DNA of 64,000 nucleotides from Phoronis australis (GCA_002633005.1 NMRA01000151.1:285337-349336), one strand, 5' to 3'; shown: positions 11,961 to 24,098, counted from the first letter of the stretch. A program made the numbers and translations. The notes: generated by a model from the letters alone, not told the origin.

Positions 11961-13329
11961 ATGGGCGTTGTCCACCGGACAGGGACGATGGCGTAATAAA
12001 GCACAAAAATGGTTCCCAATGATCAGCACAATGGGCGCACATGTGCGGTCTGTGCACAATTGGTATAACGTATACCAAACCGCCTGCAATTATTTTTTAT
12101 TATATCTCAATTTTGGTTCATGAAAAACACTTACCCAATAGGAAAGAGTTCTTAAACAAGATTAAGGAGTGTTGCTTGGAGCCCGCCGGAAAAGGTAAAA
12201 AAAGGGTTCTTCAGTTTTAACATATAAATTTAAAAGAGAATTGGATCCATACAAAGATCAGCATCTCAGTTGTGCAGATTTTCCTTATTGATGAGCATCA
12301 CCTGGTTCTGAAATGTGAATCTTCTATTCCAAACATTTCAAAAGTGCTATTTAAGTTCACATTGATAAATTTTTCCAACCTACTTGTAATTGGGGGGGGG
12401 GGCACTTTTTTCCAAAAAATACTTAAACTTACATATGATGATGATAAAGGTTCAGGCCTTTATCCATAATTTTGAAAATAGGGTGTCCAAAATGGGGTTC
12501 CCAATATTCCAGGGCATCCATGATTCCGACGCATAAACCCCCACCCCCAGCAATCCCCCAAACACACAGATTTTTTACAAAAAAAATGTATAGACCAAGG
12601 TTTTTATATCTAAGTTTACAAAACAGCCTTCTGTAGTGAGCATTTTTACTAAAAAAAACTGTGTAGACCAAGACTTCTACAATGCTATCAACCAAGTGTG
12701 AGCATAGCAACATTGTGTATACAAAGTATATACATTATATAATTCTTCCTGCTTTGAAAAAGAGCCACCACTGTGAGTCTTCACAGGCAGTAATCATTAC
12801 AATGTGTGTATCCAAACTTGAAAGGTTCCTATTGATAGTGGGCATCCAAATGATAGATTGGGCGTCCTTGCCAGGGTGTCCATATTAGTGCTAGGGCGAC
12901 CATTTGGACGCCCAGGACGTACGCTGGATAAAGGGCTGCTTCTTAATCAATTAGAACAACTGATATGCACCCACTGGGTGTATGCATACTGTGCAGATAT
13001 AACAGATGATCATATTTTTAAACATTTTATAGCCATCTCACACACAATTTAGGATCAACTACGTCAAAAAGAGGTAAATACCCAGTACACCGATTGGTGA
13101 ATTAAGCAGGGAATGGGCAACCCACTGGAAGGCATGCAAGGCACTGATAGATAAACATGATATAAAATTTTAACTAAGAATGCCACCAGGAGTAAAACCA
13201 GCTGCCAGTCTTGCACGACAGGTATATTTCAATTTGAATACACATGGTTTTAAAGGATACCTGTAAAGCATTGAGCTTGGCTAAGACTTTATAAACACTT
13301 AGGGATAATTGAACAAACCCTGTAACTAC
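11960..13329. other. Intronic DNA, nothing recognised
   Basis: First coding intron of the sphingomyelinase gene next to its donor. A poly-G tract lies near 12,392 and a C-rich run near 12,540. No exon supported. Confidence 0.4.
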
Positions 13330-14145
13330 CTTGACCATAAGTAGACCTTTGCATGTGAACCAGCATTGAGACCAGCAGTCCTTGAACCATTTGAAATCCA
13401 CATCCAAGATTGGATATTTACTGGCGAATGCCAAACCGCTGTTCAATGCATGTAGATTGCTGCTCAGACTGTTCCGGGTGACGTCGTATACAACATAAGG
13501 ATAAGTTTTTAGCAGCTTGTCTGCCAGTGTCCTACTACAACTGCGGTCAAATGCCTCTTGAATAAGGACAAAGTCTAAAATTGGAAAATTTGTTAAGATG
13601 TCATGATTATAACTGTTGGACTTAAAGTGCCTGTTGGATGATTCATCAGCTGGAACTGTTGCTGAGTTATCATTGCTTTTATGTAGCAATGCAGTGGGCA
13701 TCTGACTTTTGCAATCTGCCAATTCCTCTCCGAGACGGTTAGCTCTCCATACATTATGTCTTAAATTATTCAACCTGCAAATGCTCTCTGGTGCTAAACA
13801 AAGATTAACAGTGCAAAATGTATACTTGGTTTTAAGGAAATTGGTCTTTAGTTTCCAAGAGCCGTTGGTCCTGTACATGTAAGGACGACGGAATCTCTCA
13901 AATGTTGTTCCATACACGAATCCTATGAGAGCCAGAGGCAGGCTGACAAGTCCTAAAACTAATGCCACAGGTCCGATGAGAAAATAGTGAAAAAATCTAG
14001 CATATGGCTTATCCATCTCAGCAGTGATAGTGATGTATGCTGACAGGAACTCATCGAGGAAGACATAAGCCGGGTAGTAGAGGCAGTAGGCTAGCAAATC
14101 TTGGTAGTAGAAGAAACCATTGATGAACGGCTGTGTGTAAAGCAT
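13330..14145 (-). CDS. SMPD3: Neutral sphingomyelinase 2-like, first coding exon
   Basis: This exon encodes the first 272 residues of a membrane-associated neutral sphingomyelinase, which cleaves sphingomyelin to ceramide and phosphocholine on the cytosolic face of membranes. It opens with MLYTQPF, like the vertebrate nSMase2 start. Two hydrophobic segments follow (about residues 11-34 and 51-79), then RRPYMYR. The catalytic domain begins at about residue 108 with VNLCLAPESICRLNNL (N114), LDFVLIQEAFD (E197 is the expected metal-binding Glu) and LNSGLAFASKYPI. I chose ATG 14,145 because a strong acceptor (pyrimidine-rich, CAG) ends at 14,167, so the exon starts at 14,166 and the upstream in-frame ATG at 14,187 is intronic. 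The donor AAG|GTAGTT at 13,330/13,329 leaves phase 0. The linker at residues 145-180 differs from the vertebrate palmitoylated-Cys loop. SMPD5-type is the alternative family member. Confidence 0.91.
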
Positions 14146-14234
14146 TCTGGCCAGCAACAATAAAACCTGAAATGAAAATATTGACATTTTACAAGTTTTA
14201 TAACCATTTGACTTGTGTCTAAGGGGAAGGCAAC

Positions 14235-14528
14235 TGTTTTTAGTGTTATTGTTTTTAGCGTTATTGTTTTTAGCGTTATTGTTTTAGCGTTATTGTTTTA
14301 GCGTTATTGTTTTTAGCGTTATTGTTTTTAGCGTTATTGTTTTTAGCGTTATTGTTTTTAGCGTTAGTTCTTAGCGTTATTGTTTTTAGCGTTACTTCTT
14401 AGCGTTATTGTTTTTAGCGTTATTGTTTTTAGCGTTAGTTCTTAGTGTTATTGTTTTTAGCATTATTGTTTTTAGCATTATTGTTTTTAGCATTATTGTT
14501 TTTAGCGTTATTATTTTTAGCGTTATTC
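14235..14528. repeat. 15-bp minisatellite (about 20 copies)
   Basis: Tandem copies of GTTATTGTTTTTAGC with a few 14-bp and 12-bp variants. On the minus strand one frame encodes a NNAKN pentapeptide repeat (open 14,435-14,692), which I regard as incidental. It sits about 70 bp upstream of the acceptor of the sphingomyelinase first coding exon, so it is intronic or 5' UTR on that strand. Confidence 0.95.
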
Positions 14529-14529
14529 A

Positions 14530-16560
14530 AATTGGTTGAATTACAATTTTCTCTCTTTACCACAACTAATTTAGTTAATAAAACTCCTGTCTTTTCGTTA
14601 ATTATGCGGAAGTGACGTTTTCTACCCGAATCATTCTCCATCTTCATAATGCAACAAATCATGGGCATCTGATGGTGGCATACATTTTCCAAAAAAATGA
14701 CTTAAGTCCACCACCACAAAAACACAAATCTTGTACATGGTGAAGTTGTGCTGGTTGCCGGCCTTGAACATTGCAATGACTGTTCACTCAGACAGAACAC
14801 CAACTTCATAGCCTTGAGTCACTACAGTTACTGCACCTCATAATTGTTACGGGAAGATTTTATGTAGGATGAACATGTCATTTATTTATCATTAAAGTAT
14901 GATAAAAACACATTACAACTTGTATCTAGAATTCGATGGACTGAATTCAATGTTAACATATATTTTGTTCGATGGACTGAACTTCATAGTTATTCCGAAG
15001 CATTTCATCAAGTGAAGACTTCTTGGAACACTGGATCGAATGATCAAGAGAAGAGGAAACTCCTCATAACAAGTGTAACACTGGATCCAAGGCCGACGCC
15101 AGGAACGTGATCACAGACTGATTAAATTAGCCTTCTTTGTTAATCTTTATGATTATTCATTTAGGAAAATTCAAACATTTAGTCAATATACTCATTATTA
15201 CATCCAAATCAAATTGCGTTGTTTCAACCGCCTACCGGCAAGATATTCACCACGTGACAATAATGCTTTGCATTTCCAAAAAGCACTCCTAGGTGGTGAC
15301 ATAGCAGAGAACGATATGATATCCTTCTTCAGAACATATTAAGCAGACCTGTTCCTTCATAATCTCAATGGGCATGTCCTTTTTCGCTATCCCACGTTAC
15401 AAAATATTTGCTGCACACTCGATAGTTTTGCACCTCCATGACAATGGAATGAGTAGGCAATGCTGCATTCTTGACAAAAGTGAGCCAACTCCAACAAATC
15501 TTGTCATTCATTGGAAATAAGTGAATCAACATGTGCTCGAGACATTACACTCTGGAACAGCACCTCCAACACAGGCGAGCGATTCGAATCTGGAGTTGTT
15601 ATGAACTTGCTCTTCATGACGAAAAAAAAATCGGCGTCGCCCAGAGGCTAAATTAGAGATGGCGGAGAATAGTGTCGACCAGAAGAAATAGTGGCGATGG
15701 GAGGATAGGGTGAAAATAACGGCTACAGGAGGAGAAACTAGTGGCTACTGGGTGGAGGCAGTAGCAACCAGGGTAGTGGTGGTGACTGCTAGCCCAGAAA
15801 AAAGCAAAGGTAAGAGGAAGGAGAGAATAGCGATGGGATGAAAAATGGTGACGGGCTAGGGGGAAAATGATGTGAGCCGCTAATAATTTATGCTTACCTT
15901 TCTAGTAAGTGCCTGGAAACATAATATAATCATTGTTATTTGCAGACAAACTCGTCTTTAAGATTACTGGTTATTGTTTACGTTTTCACAAAGAATCACC
16001 GAAAATATTACAGTACCTTAGTGGTCAACTCCTATTCTCTCCCCCGCATGCCAGGTATTTTGAGCACCACGTCCCCCCCCCTTCATTGCTAGCGAGGTCA
16101 CACAGAGTTAAGCCCCCCTTGCATAATGTTTGTGGTGCCCCACAGTGGTTTGACCTTACCCATCTGGGTGTCGCACTGCCACCATCTCAGTTTCACGATA
16201 TGGCTTGAGAAGGACCCTCAGTCCAGCTACGCCGTGGCAGTATTATGGCGGCTGTATTATTGAGAATCATGGACCAATACTCGATAAAACATAAAAATTT
16301 AACTTTACATTTAAGCACCAACTTAAGCATACAAAACTCAATTTTAGAATATTTCAAAATTCTTTTTAAGACACATTTACAAAAATTTTAAACTTCAGGA
16401 TTTCAATAAAATTTAGCCCTTTAGGGTGCTTTTATTTTAAGATAACTTAGAGAACTAGCAAATAACCCCCACCACAGGTATGCAAGTGAGTATGTTTGTG
16501 GGCGTGAATGGTTTGTTTTAAGTTGCCAATCATGTTTCGTTATTTGTATTTCAATTTATA
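14530..16560. other. Upstream flank of sphingomyelinase, no gene recognised
   Basis: Contains two TTCGATGGACTGAA words near 14,933 and 14,970 and a purine-rich stretch at 15,640-15,880. A 5' non-coding exon of the sphingomyelinase gene should lie somewhere upstream, but I cannot place it. Confidence 0.4.
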
Positions 16561-16569
16561 AACCAAAGC

Positions 16570-16790
16570 AACATAGAGCGTTGATATGCACCCATGAATG
16601 CACTGCAAACGGTGAGCTTCTAGGGGTGTTTATTTGTATCATAAATATGGCCACTAGATGGCGCAAAATACCTAGAATCCATCCGCAAACAGGTACATGT
16701 AATCGTTTAAAGCTATTTACCAAATTTTGTAAAAATCTGTCAAGGAACTTCACAGAAACAAACGTCCTTCAAAATAAGCTTGTTATGGAA
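16570..16790. repeat. Dispersed repeat unit D with perfect CTCF-like core
   Basis: A single unit of the family. CCACTAGATGGCGC at 16,651-16,664 fits CCASYAGRKGGCRS at every position. Flanking words 'cactgcaaacggtgagcttc' and 'taaaaatctgtcaaggaact' match arrays A to C. Confidence 0.75.
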
Positions 16791-18415
16791 AACATAGCAT
16801 CTACTTTAAGATTTGTGGCATGTTGGCAAGGTCTCTCAGAGCGAGAGGTGGGGTAACTTTACGTTCTGAGCCTATATTATACGAAAATGTCTTTCAAATG
16901 AGAACTGCATTTGTGCAAGACGTATGTACAATCAACATGGATAATGAAAACCTTGAAATTCAAGGTGTCTAGTAAGTTACTGTGGACACCAACATGCACA
17001 TTAGTAGTAGGACCAATTTTTTAGAATCGTTACTGATCAGTCACGAAAAACCCGTGTTGAATGAGCAGCTCATAGGTGTGTACCACACGCTGGCTCTGTT
17101 TTGATAGGATTGCGGGCTTCCTACCATGTGTTGCATTCACACTATCTGCTTGTATGCCACTCTTCCCGCTGTCACACGTATTTCACACTTTATTTCGCTA
17201 TTTACATGTTCATTGCCCTTATTGACTGATGATGGGACATACAGTCTCAAAATATAGCTATTTACTACACATTTGAACACCTGAAGAAAGGAGACTGTCC
17301 CAAAACTACCATCCTACCAGCAAAACAAAAAGTCTCGTCGTATTTTTAACAAGTTCATTTGTTAAAATGGACTATTGTAATGAGACTGTTGACATGGACC
17401 TTGAATTCCACAGATTACACCAGTAGGAACTCTAAAGATATTTAAAGACATTTACAACCTCCAAAAGAGTGTCCTTCAGTGCTAATAAGGTATTCAAATA
17501 GAGGAAAGATCCTCAGCTGTGCAGCCTCCTCTCGGCGTGCCTTGCAAATGGGGAACCTCCCCTTAACCCTCTATGATCATGAGTGCTATGAAGGTAATGG
17601 AAGTCAGTTCTCAATTTTGTTGACAAATGATGGGATGCGTCAGAAAAAATCTTAATTGCCAGAGTATTTGTTCGAGTTGGAAGAAATGCAGATCTACAGC
17701 CTTCCAAAAGCATTCATACCGACGTGACTTTGGTGGGTCAAAGGAGAAGGCAGACAGAGGAGCTGTAATTAACCGATGATGTCATAGGTACAGTGTGTTC
17801 AGCAGTTCACAAGACGCTAACTTGTGTCAGCTTATCGCTTGAATTTCTCGATTTAAACCAATAAATCATCAAAATTTGATGCAAAACCCTTACAAATACA
17901 GTGAGTTTTTAAACAAACGAGGTGTTTTATTTTGCTGTTATGGATTTAAAAAAAATTTAACATACTGTAGCCTACAAAGTTTGGTAGGACAACTTAGCGA
18001 GATCGGTTGCAGTAATTAAGTTTGGATCTGGTCGGTGATAAATTAGTATTGATCTTCCGTGAAATACAGATGAGAGTATAGCCGTGTGTTTCAACTTCAG
18101 ACTTGTGAATTTTTTTAGGTCTAAACACACAAAACCCTGGATATAACTCTGTGGCTCGGAAACCATCAGGCCCGTCACGGACTGGAGACATCACAAACAT
18201 GAGCTAATCGAGGTAGTCAGCTGCCAAAGTTGAAAACTGAACTTCGAGTTACAAAAAATAGACTAGTGAACCAAAAAATAATATGCACTATGAATTGGCC
18301 ATGAAATTGCAACTCTACTTACTCGTCAAGGGCGCAAAGTCAGCTTACTTTCCATAGAACTGTCAGGACGAAAGGTTATACAATAACAATTCAAATAATG
18401 TTTTAATATCTAAAT
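16790..18415. other. No gene recognised
   Basis: AT-rich sequence with short open frames only. It may include body sequence of the minus-oriented THAP-type transposon whose end is at 18,659. Confidence 0.4.
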
Positions 18416-18419
18416 AAAA

Positions 18420-18659
18420 TTCCCCTAACACCTGACCAAAGCATATAAAATCAACAATATACCCGCTTTCCTCGCAGTTTCATGGTTTGCACAAGTGGAA
18501 ATGATACATCATATCACATTGGCACACACTCAGCTGAAGAACCACTGGTGTTGCTGTGTCACAGGTTAGAGAGTTGAGTTGAGATCGACCGCATACGAGG
18601 TGATGTGTATATAGATCAATTAAGACAGTAAAAAAACAAAGTAAATCGGGTGGCATTCT
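18420..18659 (-). mobile_element. Second Kolobok-like transposon end, inverted copy of 7,195 end
   Basis: On the minus strand, reading from TTAA at 18,660-18,663, the sequence starts AGAATGCCACCCG and parallels the plus-strand element at 7,195 for about 230 bp, up to the 'gaggaaagcgg' word that precedes the THAP coding part. The THAP finger is not readable here. This is either an independent relic of the same family or, less likely, the opposite terminus of one very large element. Confidence 0.7.
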
Positions 18660-18663
18660 TTAA

Positions 18664-19664
18664 CCAAATCACCCGCATACATGGCACATCGTTTTTGAGA
18701 TGGGATTTTTCAAATGAGGGAAAATTACCCCAACCCCTAGCCACAATCACTCAAATCAAAACTATGGTTTTGTCCTCTAAATAGTTGAAATTGAAGTTTT
18801 GTGCCTTATACACTGCTTAAAACATCCCACGGGAATGTTTTATCATGCAAATAGGTTAGCAATAGTAGTAGGGGTGTCAGCGAATTCATTACTCCCATGA
18901 ATGTCTTTTAGAATTTTGTGATCAACCCTACTATTCATATGAAACACAAATTGCCTAACCACAGGAATTTTCACGATTTTTAAATTATTTTTCATATGGG
19001 ATTGAGGCCCCCGACATTCAGCCCAAAATCGAAGAATCAATGGCTTATATTAGGTCAATAATGTGCAGCAGCATTCTTTACAGACGGGTTACATATCTAG
19101 CTGCAGCCTAGCTACGCCGAGAAATGGCAGCACAGATACAGGAGACCTGTCTACAGTCTACTTCGCAAATTATAAGTTAGCCTTATGGAAAGCTGTACAA
19201 ATACACCAGACAAGAAGAAGCAGTGGTGGCTGTGGATGCCCTCTATGGACAGTAACTTGGTTCAAATACCAAAAACCAGAATCAGATGAACGAGATCTAC
19301 CTGGCTACAGATTTCATTAACCTCCCTCTGCAAGAGCCTACTAGTAATGACTATATGTATATAAGAGGGCTCTCAATCTCATTAATTTTAACCAGGTGTT
19401 TTGTGCAATGGACCCTATCTATGTGGCTGCAGCAGAAAATGTAGTAAAAAATGACTCATTCCGCATCAAGAAATTGCCTCATTTTGCCCCCCAGAAGACT
19501 ATCCTAGGATCTCCTAAACCACCAAACTCTGTGGTGTCATACTTTACCCAATTTCTCTCATCCCTAATGTGATTTATTAGACTAAACATGGTTTTGAATA
19601 CCTGACCCCCCACCTTGCCGCTTGTTGGCTGTACTGTGGTCGGTGGATCGGTGTACTGTGGTCG
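18664..19664. other. No gene recognised
   Basis: Nothing supported apart from a short duplicated 'gtactgtggtcggtgga' motif (about 19,631-19,669) at the retrotransposon insertion site. Confidence 0.4.
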
Positions 19665-19669
19665 GTGGA

Positions 19670-19822
19670 TGTTGATATGAGCGACCTCTACCGGTCTCTA
19701 TATATATATGTTACATAGTGTAAACAGTTGTTAGTTGTAGTGTGAGCACCAGTTAGTGCACATCAATAAAAGCAGTACTAGTTATCCTGAAGAACGTTCT
19801 TTATTCACATAACAACTCAACA
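19670..19822 (+). repeat. 5' LTR
   Basis: 153 bp, TGTTGATATG...CAACTCAACA. It contains a TATA-like run (TCTATATATATATG) and AATAAA ('catcaataaaagc'). It differs from the 3' LTR mainly by TA-dinucleotide length and a few substitutions, implying a fairly recent insertion. Confidence 0.95.
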
Positions 19823-19856
19823 TGGTGGCAACGGTATTTTGACCAATCTCTGAAAG

Positions 19857-21055
19857 ATGGCAACGAACGGCAATTTTAGACTGCCTCCACAACTGGACTT
19901 ATCGGACGCTAATCTTGCGGAAACATTCCGCAAATGGAAACAGCAATTAAACGTATATTTGTTGGCCAGCGGAGCGACAGGAAAACCCAAGAAGGTACAA
20001 GCAGCAATTATTTTGCATTGCGGTGGCAATGACGTGATTAGCGCCGCTGAACATTTTGTATACGATAATGCCGGAGACGAGGAAGATCCCGAGAAACTGT
20101 TACAAAAACTGGAGGAGTATTGTACGCCAAAAAAAATGTGGTAGTCGAAACATTTCGTTTTTGGAAAATCAAGTATAACGAACCATTCGACACATTTTTG
20201 ACCGAAGTACGGACAAAAGCTGAATCCTGCAAATTCAACGACAAAGAAAGAATGATACGGGACAAAATAGTGTTAAGTGTCAGTGGAAAATTGCAAGATG
20301 GTGGTTCGCAATTCACTTCGACTGAGTTCGAACGTTTCATTCGCGATTGGCAGATTGTGCACACGAAATCGAAACCAATGCACCAGAGCGCGAACGGAAA
20401 GGCCGAGGCTGCAGTGAAGCAGATGAAAAATCTTATGTTGAAGACAGCCAAATCGGGAAACGATATATATTTGGCAATCCTCGAACAGCGAACGACCCCG
20501 AACGCGACTGGTATAAGCCCAAGTGAACTGATGTTCAACCGTAAAATAAGAACACAATTGCCCGTGATGAACAGAAACATCAAACTAAACGTTAGCCTCG
20601 AGAAAGCGCGACAGCGGAGAGAAGCGCGAAAGGCAACGGTGAAGCGATACTATGACAAAAATTCGTGTGATCTACCGGAGCTTGTCATAGATCAACCCGT
20701 ATATTTTCAACATAAAGAAGGTGACATATGGATTCTTGGAACGGTTGTACAGAAATCCGGCACACAAAGTTATTTTGTGAAAGCGGAGAACGGACAAATA
20801 TTCGAACGCAATCGAAAGCATATTCGTCCTACGCAAATTAGGCCAAACATCCGTGAAAAATCTCCGGAACCGAAAGTGCCTAACGCCGAAACCGGTCAGT
20901 CAACGGCATCGGGAAACGGTAATGCACCACAGACAACCGCAACCGGAAACGCTGACAACAGTATATCACCGACAGACAATCTCCCTGTTGTAGTGCCGAG
21001 ACGTTCACAACGAGTGACCAAACGACCAAATTATCTCAGGGACTATGATTGCTGA
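19857..21055 (+). pseudogene. gag-integrase reading frame with a frameshift
   Basis: From ATG 19,857 the first frame is gag-like (LPPQLDLSDANLAETFRKW; VYLLASGATGKPKKVQAA) and stops at 20,144. At an A8 run (20,130-20,137) the homology continues in the next frame to 21,055, consistent with loss of one A. The second frame begins with more gag (FRFWKIKYNEPFDTFLTEV, ending VLSVSGKLQ). It passes directly into integrase (FTSTEFERF; SANGKAEAAVKQMK, with the last catalytic Glu kept; TTPNATGISPSELMF) and a basic, Pro/Thr-rich C-terminus. The gag-integrase junction at about 20,293 marks the internal deletion of pol. Programmed frameshifting is possible, but the shift falls inside gag, which argues for mutation. 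Confidence 0.85.
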
Positions 21056-21247
21056 TGAACATTAATTTTTGTTTAAGTGATTGCTCATATAAACATTTGA
21101 TTAAGTGACGATTTAGTTTAATGATTTTGTGTAAGAAACATATGATAACTGGATTAGTTTGTTCATTTTGACGCCGTAGGGAAACTCATATCTGGTAAAA
21201 AGGGAAAGAAAAACTTGTGAGTTTTTATTTGATTTGAGAAAGGGAGA

Positions 21248-21396
21248 TGTTGATATGAGCGACCTCTACCGGTCTCGATATATGTTACATAGTGTAAACA
21301 GTTGTTAGTTGTAGTGTGAGCACCAGTTAGTGCACATCAATAAAAGCAGTACTAGTTATCCTGAAGATCGTTCTTTATTCACATAACAACTCAACA
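21248..21396 (+). repeat. 3' LTR
   Basis: 149 bp, the direct copy of 19,670-19,822, directly followed by GTGGA. Confidence 0.95.
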
Positions 21397-21401
21397 GTGG
21401 A

Positions 21402-23525
21402 TCGGTGTACTGATACTTAAATATAAATCTTGATACTATTTCAAATAAAACCTTATTTTCACTTGGATCAAATTCTTTACATCCATTTAGAAAAAATTTG
21501 ATTTTGTTATACACTTGAGGAGCATCTGAATATTTTTGTAAACACTGAGGACTGGGGTATTGTTCGAGTTTCTGGAAAACCAGTACCTTCTGCTACCCGT
21601 ATACAGCACAAGCAAAGAAAACAACTGATGCAAAACAAACCAGTGCCTCCGGCTCCACCGTTGTTTCAGGCACTGCATGTGCACCTGGCAACAGGATAAG
21701 TACTTGTGTACTTCCAGTTCCATTAGTGATATTGTTCGTGTTAGTTTCATCAAACCGGCCAGCTTAAAAACACTCACTAGTAGATCACAGGCAAGAAATG
21801 TCATAAATCAGACAGGAAGTTTCTGCCTATAAAAAGAGATTTTCTCCCGAGTGTCTTTGCTAAGTTAAACTAAATGTGTCAGCCTCCACCAACTCACAAA
21901 CACACATTATTCCGTATTCGCGAGTTACAAGGGAAAAACAGCATCTTCTATCCCTGAAATATCCAACATTCTACAAAGCAAATACTGCAACCAGATCAGA
22001 TACTACCGTATAAGGGGTCTCACCCACAATAGGATAGGTATCACGATCGTTTGTTGTAAATGGGAAGAAGAAGAACCTGTACAGGAAACCGTCATCAAAC
22101 TGTGGTGTTTCTTGAAGACATGTTCTAAAAGGTTTTATTTTGAGAGTAAATAGTCTCGTCGTTGACATCTCCAGCTGGACGTTATCGCCAAACAACACAT
22201 GTCCTTACTCATGTGCATGCGATATATTAGTTGTGTCATTACATAATGTGTTTTGGTCGTGATAGACCAGCCCGAAAATTCTCCCCTCATTTTCGGGTTG
22301 GTCGAAACTCCTGAGTAAACCCAATGCCTATATTTGACCGGTAATGTGCGATTTCACACTAATACACATTAGCTGATGGCACTAAGATAAGTTGCCTTAC
22401 GAAACAACACGTCTGTTTTCACTTTTTCGCTATTCTGGTGGATTTAAACTGAAATTCAAAATCTTCATGAAATTTTGACCTCCGTATGTGCTCTCTCCGT
22501 AAAGCTAAGGTCGCTTCAGTCAGACCAGCCGAGTTTGAAGTAACTTTTAGTATTACTACGCGGTAAAGCGGTTTCCTTTGTTTTGAATTTTATATCAATT
22601 AAGAATTTAATTTACACTTATAATTTCAAAGTAAATGCACAGAAAATTGCAAGGAATATCAGAAATCTGAGTTAAAATTCCTGAGAAAGTAACAAATTTC
22701 ACAAATTTGTGAATCCGAAACGGTCTAATTTGCACAGTGCCACGGTATTCTAAGTAATTCATTCTTGTGGGTGTCGTGAGCACATGTATGAACTGTAAAG
22801 TGTTGTCATTTTTTGCCATTTCAAAACGAGAGCGACAAATGACAGTATTCAAGCACATACATTTTTTTGTTGTAAAGTGAAAATCCGGATGAAAATCGAC
22901 GTTAATTTCAAGAGTGAACGATTTTTGTCAGAAGTCATGGAGAAAATCTGGATGGAAGTTGGACGAGAAATGACAATAAAATTTTTGAAAATTTACTGAG
23001 AGTTTTTGCTTCAAAATTCCATTTATTTCCACGAGAATTATCATGAACTTTTTAAAACAACCACATTACAATCAATGCTGAACGGCAGTTTGACCGTGAC
23101 ACAGATATTTGGTGGTTATACCATCCACAAACACGCATGTGTTACAAGTTCTAAATCCGTGTTTGTTAAAATCGAATCTAGTATATTGGAATGATTGAAT
23201 GTTATAAATGACAGGTACGTGAATACGACTCAAAAGTGCTTTTCCTGAACCGTCTAATTTTGTATATTATGGGTTAACTGAACAGACTTGTCGAAAAAGT
23301 GCTGTACTGTTTAGTGTATAAACTTAATGCGGCTGAAAAAAGCTTCATATATATGAATGATGTGTTGACGTTCAAGGCATCTCACCATTCACGTAGTTCC
23401 ATTGCCAAACCAGGCGTAATTATCATGTTTATTGACCCACAGCCGAGAGAGTAATGAACTATTGAAATCGCTGATAAAAGCGTGTCAAGTTTATAGTCCC
23501 TGTAACCCCTGCGATTCCATCACCT
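21402..23525. other. No gene recognised
   Basis: Short open frames at 21,487-21,804, 21,971-22,198 and 22,607-22,858 (minus strand) have no recognisable domains. No repeat structure seen. Confidence 0.4.
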
Positions 23526-23527
23526 CT

Positions 23528-23930
23528 AACTTGGAATCCTGCTTAATCTCAAGATTAAGCGAAAGTGAGTGTTGCGCGAACTTGGAATACGCAAGGTAAC
23601 TTTGACAAGTTCACTCAAATAATCACGTTTCATGTTCATAAAAATTTGCACTGCACTAAATCAAGTTATATTTGAATAAAATAATGTCAATTTTAACCAA
23701 CCTTTTCAACTGTGGGCGATCAGTTTCACCAAACGATAATACATTTAGCCATTCACATATTCCTACGGTTCAGCGACACAAGTTACGGTAAAGGAGAAAA
23801 TGGCAGATCACTAGGCCAATAATTACAAAAATTCTTTTCACCGAACAAAAGTTTCATCTTTTTGCCTATAAGAACATTCAATTCCAAGTTCACGGATACG
23901 CAACCTTGAGATTAAGCAGGATTCCAAGTT
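23528..23930. mobile_element. MITE-like inverted-repeat element
   Basis: AACTTGGAATCCTGCTTAATCTCAAG at the left edge (about 23,529-23,553) recurs inverted at 23,905-23,930, enclosing about 350 bp without coding capacity. The word AACTTGGAAT also recurs internally near both ends. No target duplication could be assigned. Confidence 0.65.
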
Positions 23931-24098
23931 CACGCAAAACATTATCACGATCATTTCACGATATAAGGCCGCCAGGATCAACAACACAGGATCGATAAAA
24001 CTGGATTGAATTCATGAAACGGTATTGAATTCACAACACGATAGGATATATGAAACAGAACCGATTAAACCACAGGCGCCTTCAGCTTCTGATAGTCT

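Larger units (their letters stand above)
19670..21396 (+). mobile_element. Non-autonomous LTR retrotransposon, complete with target duplication
   Basis: Two near-identical LTRs (TG...CA) bound a 1,425-bp interior, and GTGGA flanks the element on both sides (19,665-19,669 and 21,397-21,401), so this is one intact insertion. A presumed primer-binding site starts TGGTGGCAACG right after the left LTR (19,823), and a polypurine tract GAGAAAGGGAGA (21,236-21,247) abuts the right LTR. The interior encodes a gag-like segment joined to the C-terminal half of an integrase. Protease, reverse transcriptase, RNase H and the first two acidic integrase residues are absent, so it would depend on helper proteins. 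The integrase type suggests a Ty3-like parent. Confidence 0.93.

Noticed and set aside
14146-14187. Upstream in-frame ATG of the sphingomyelinase exon
   Set aside because: The first 7 codons contain a splice acceptor ending at 14,167, and the family's usual start matches ATG 14,145.
14435-14692. 85-residue minus-strand frame with a NNAKN repeat
   Set aside because: It is a by-product of the 15-bp minisatellite, whose unit length is a multiple of three.
20038-20583. 181-residue minus-strand frame
   Set aside because: Antisense shadow of the gag-integrase frame of the LTR element.
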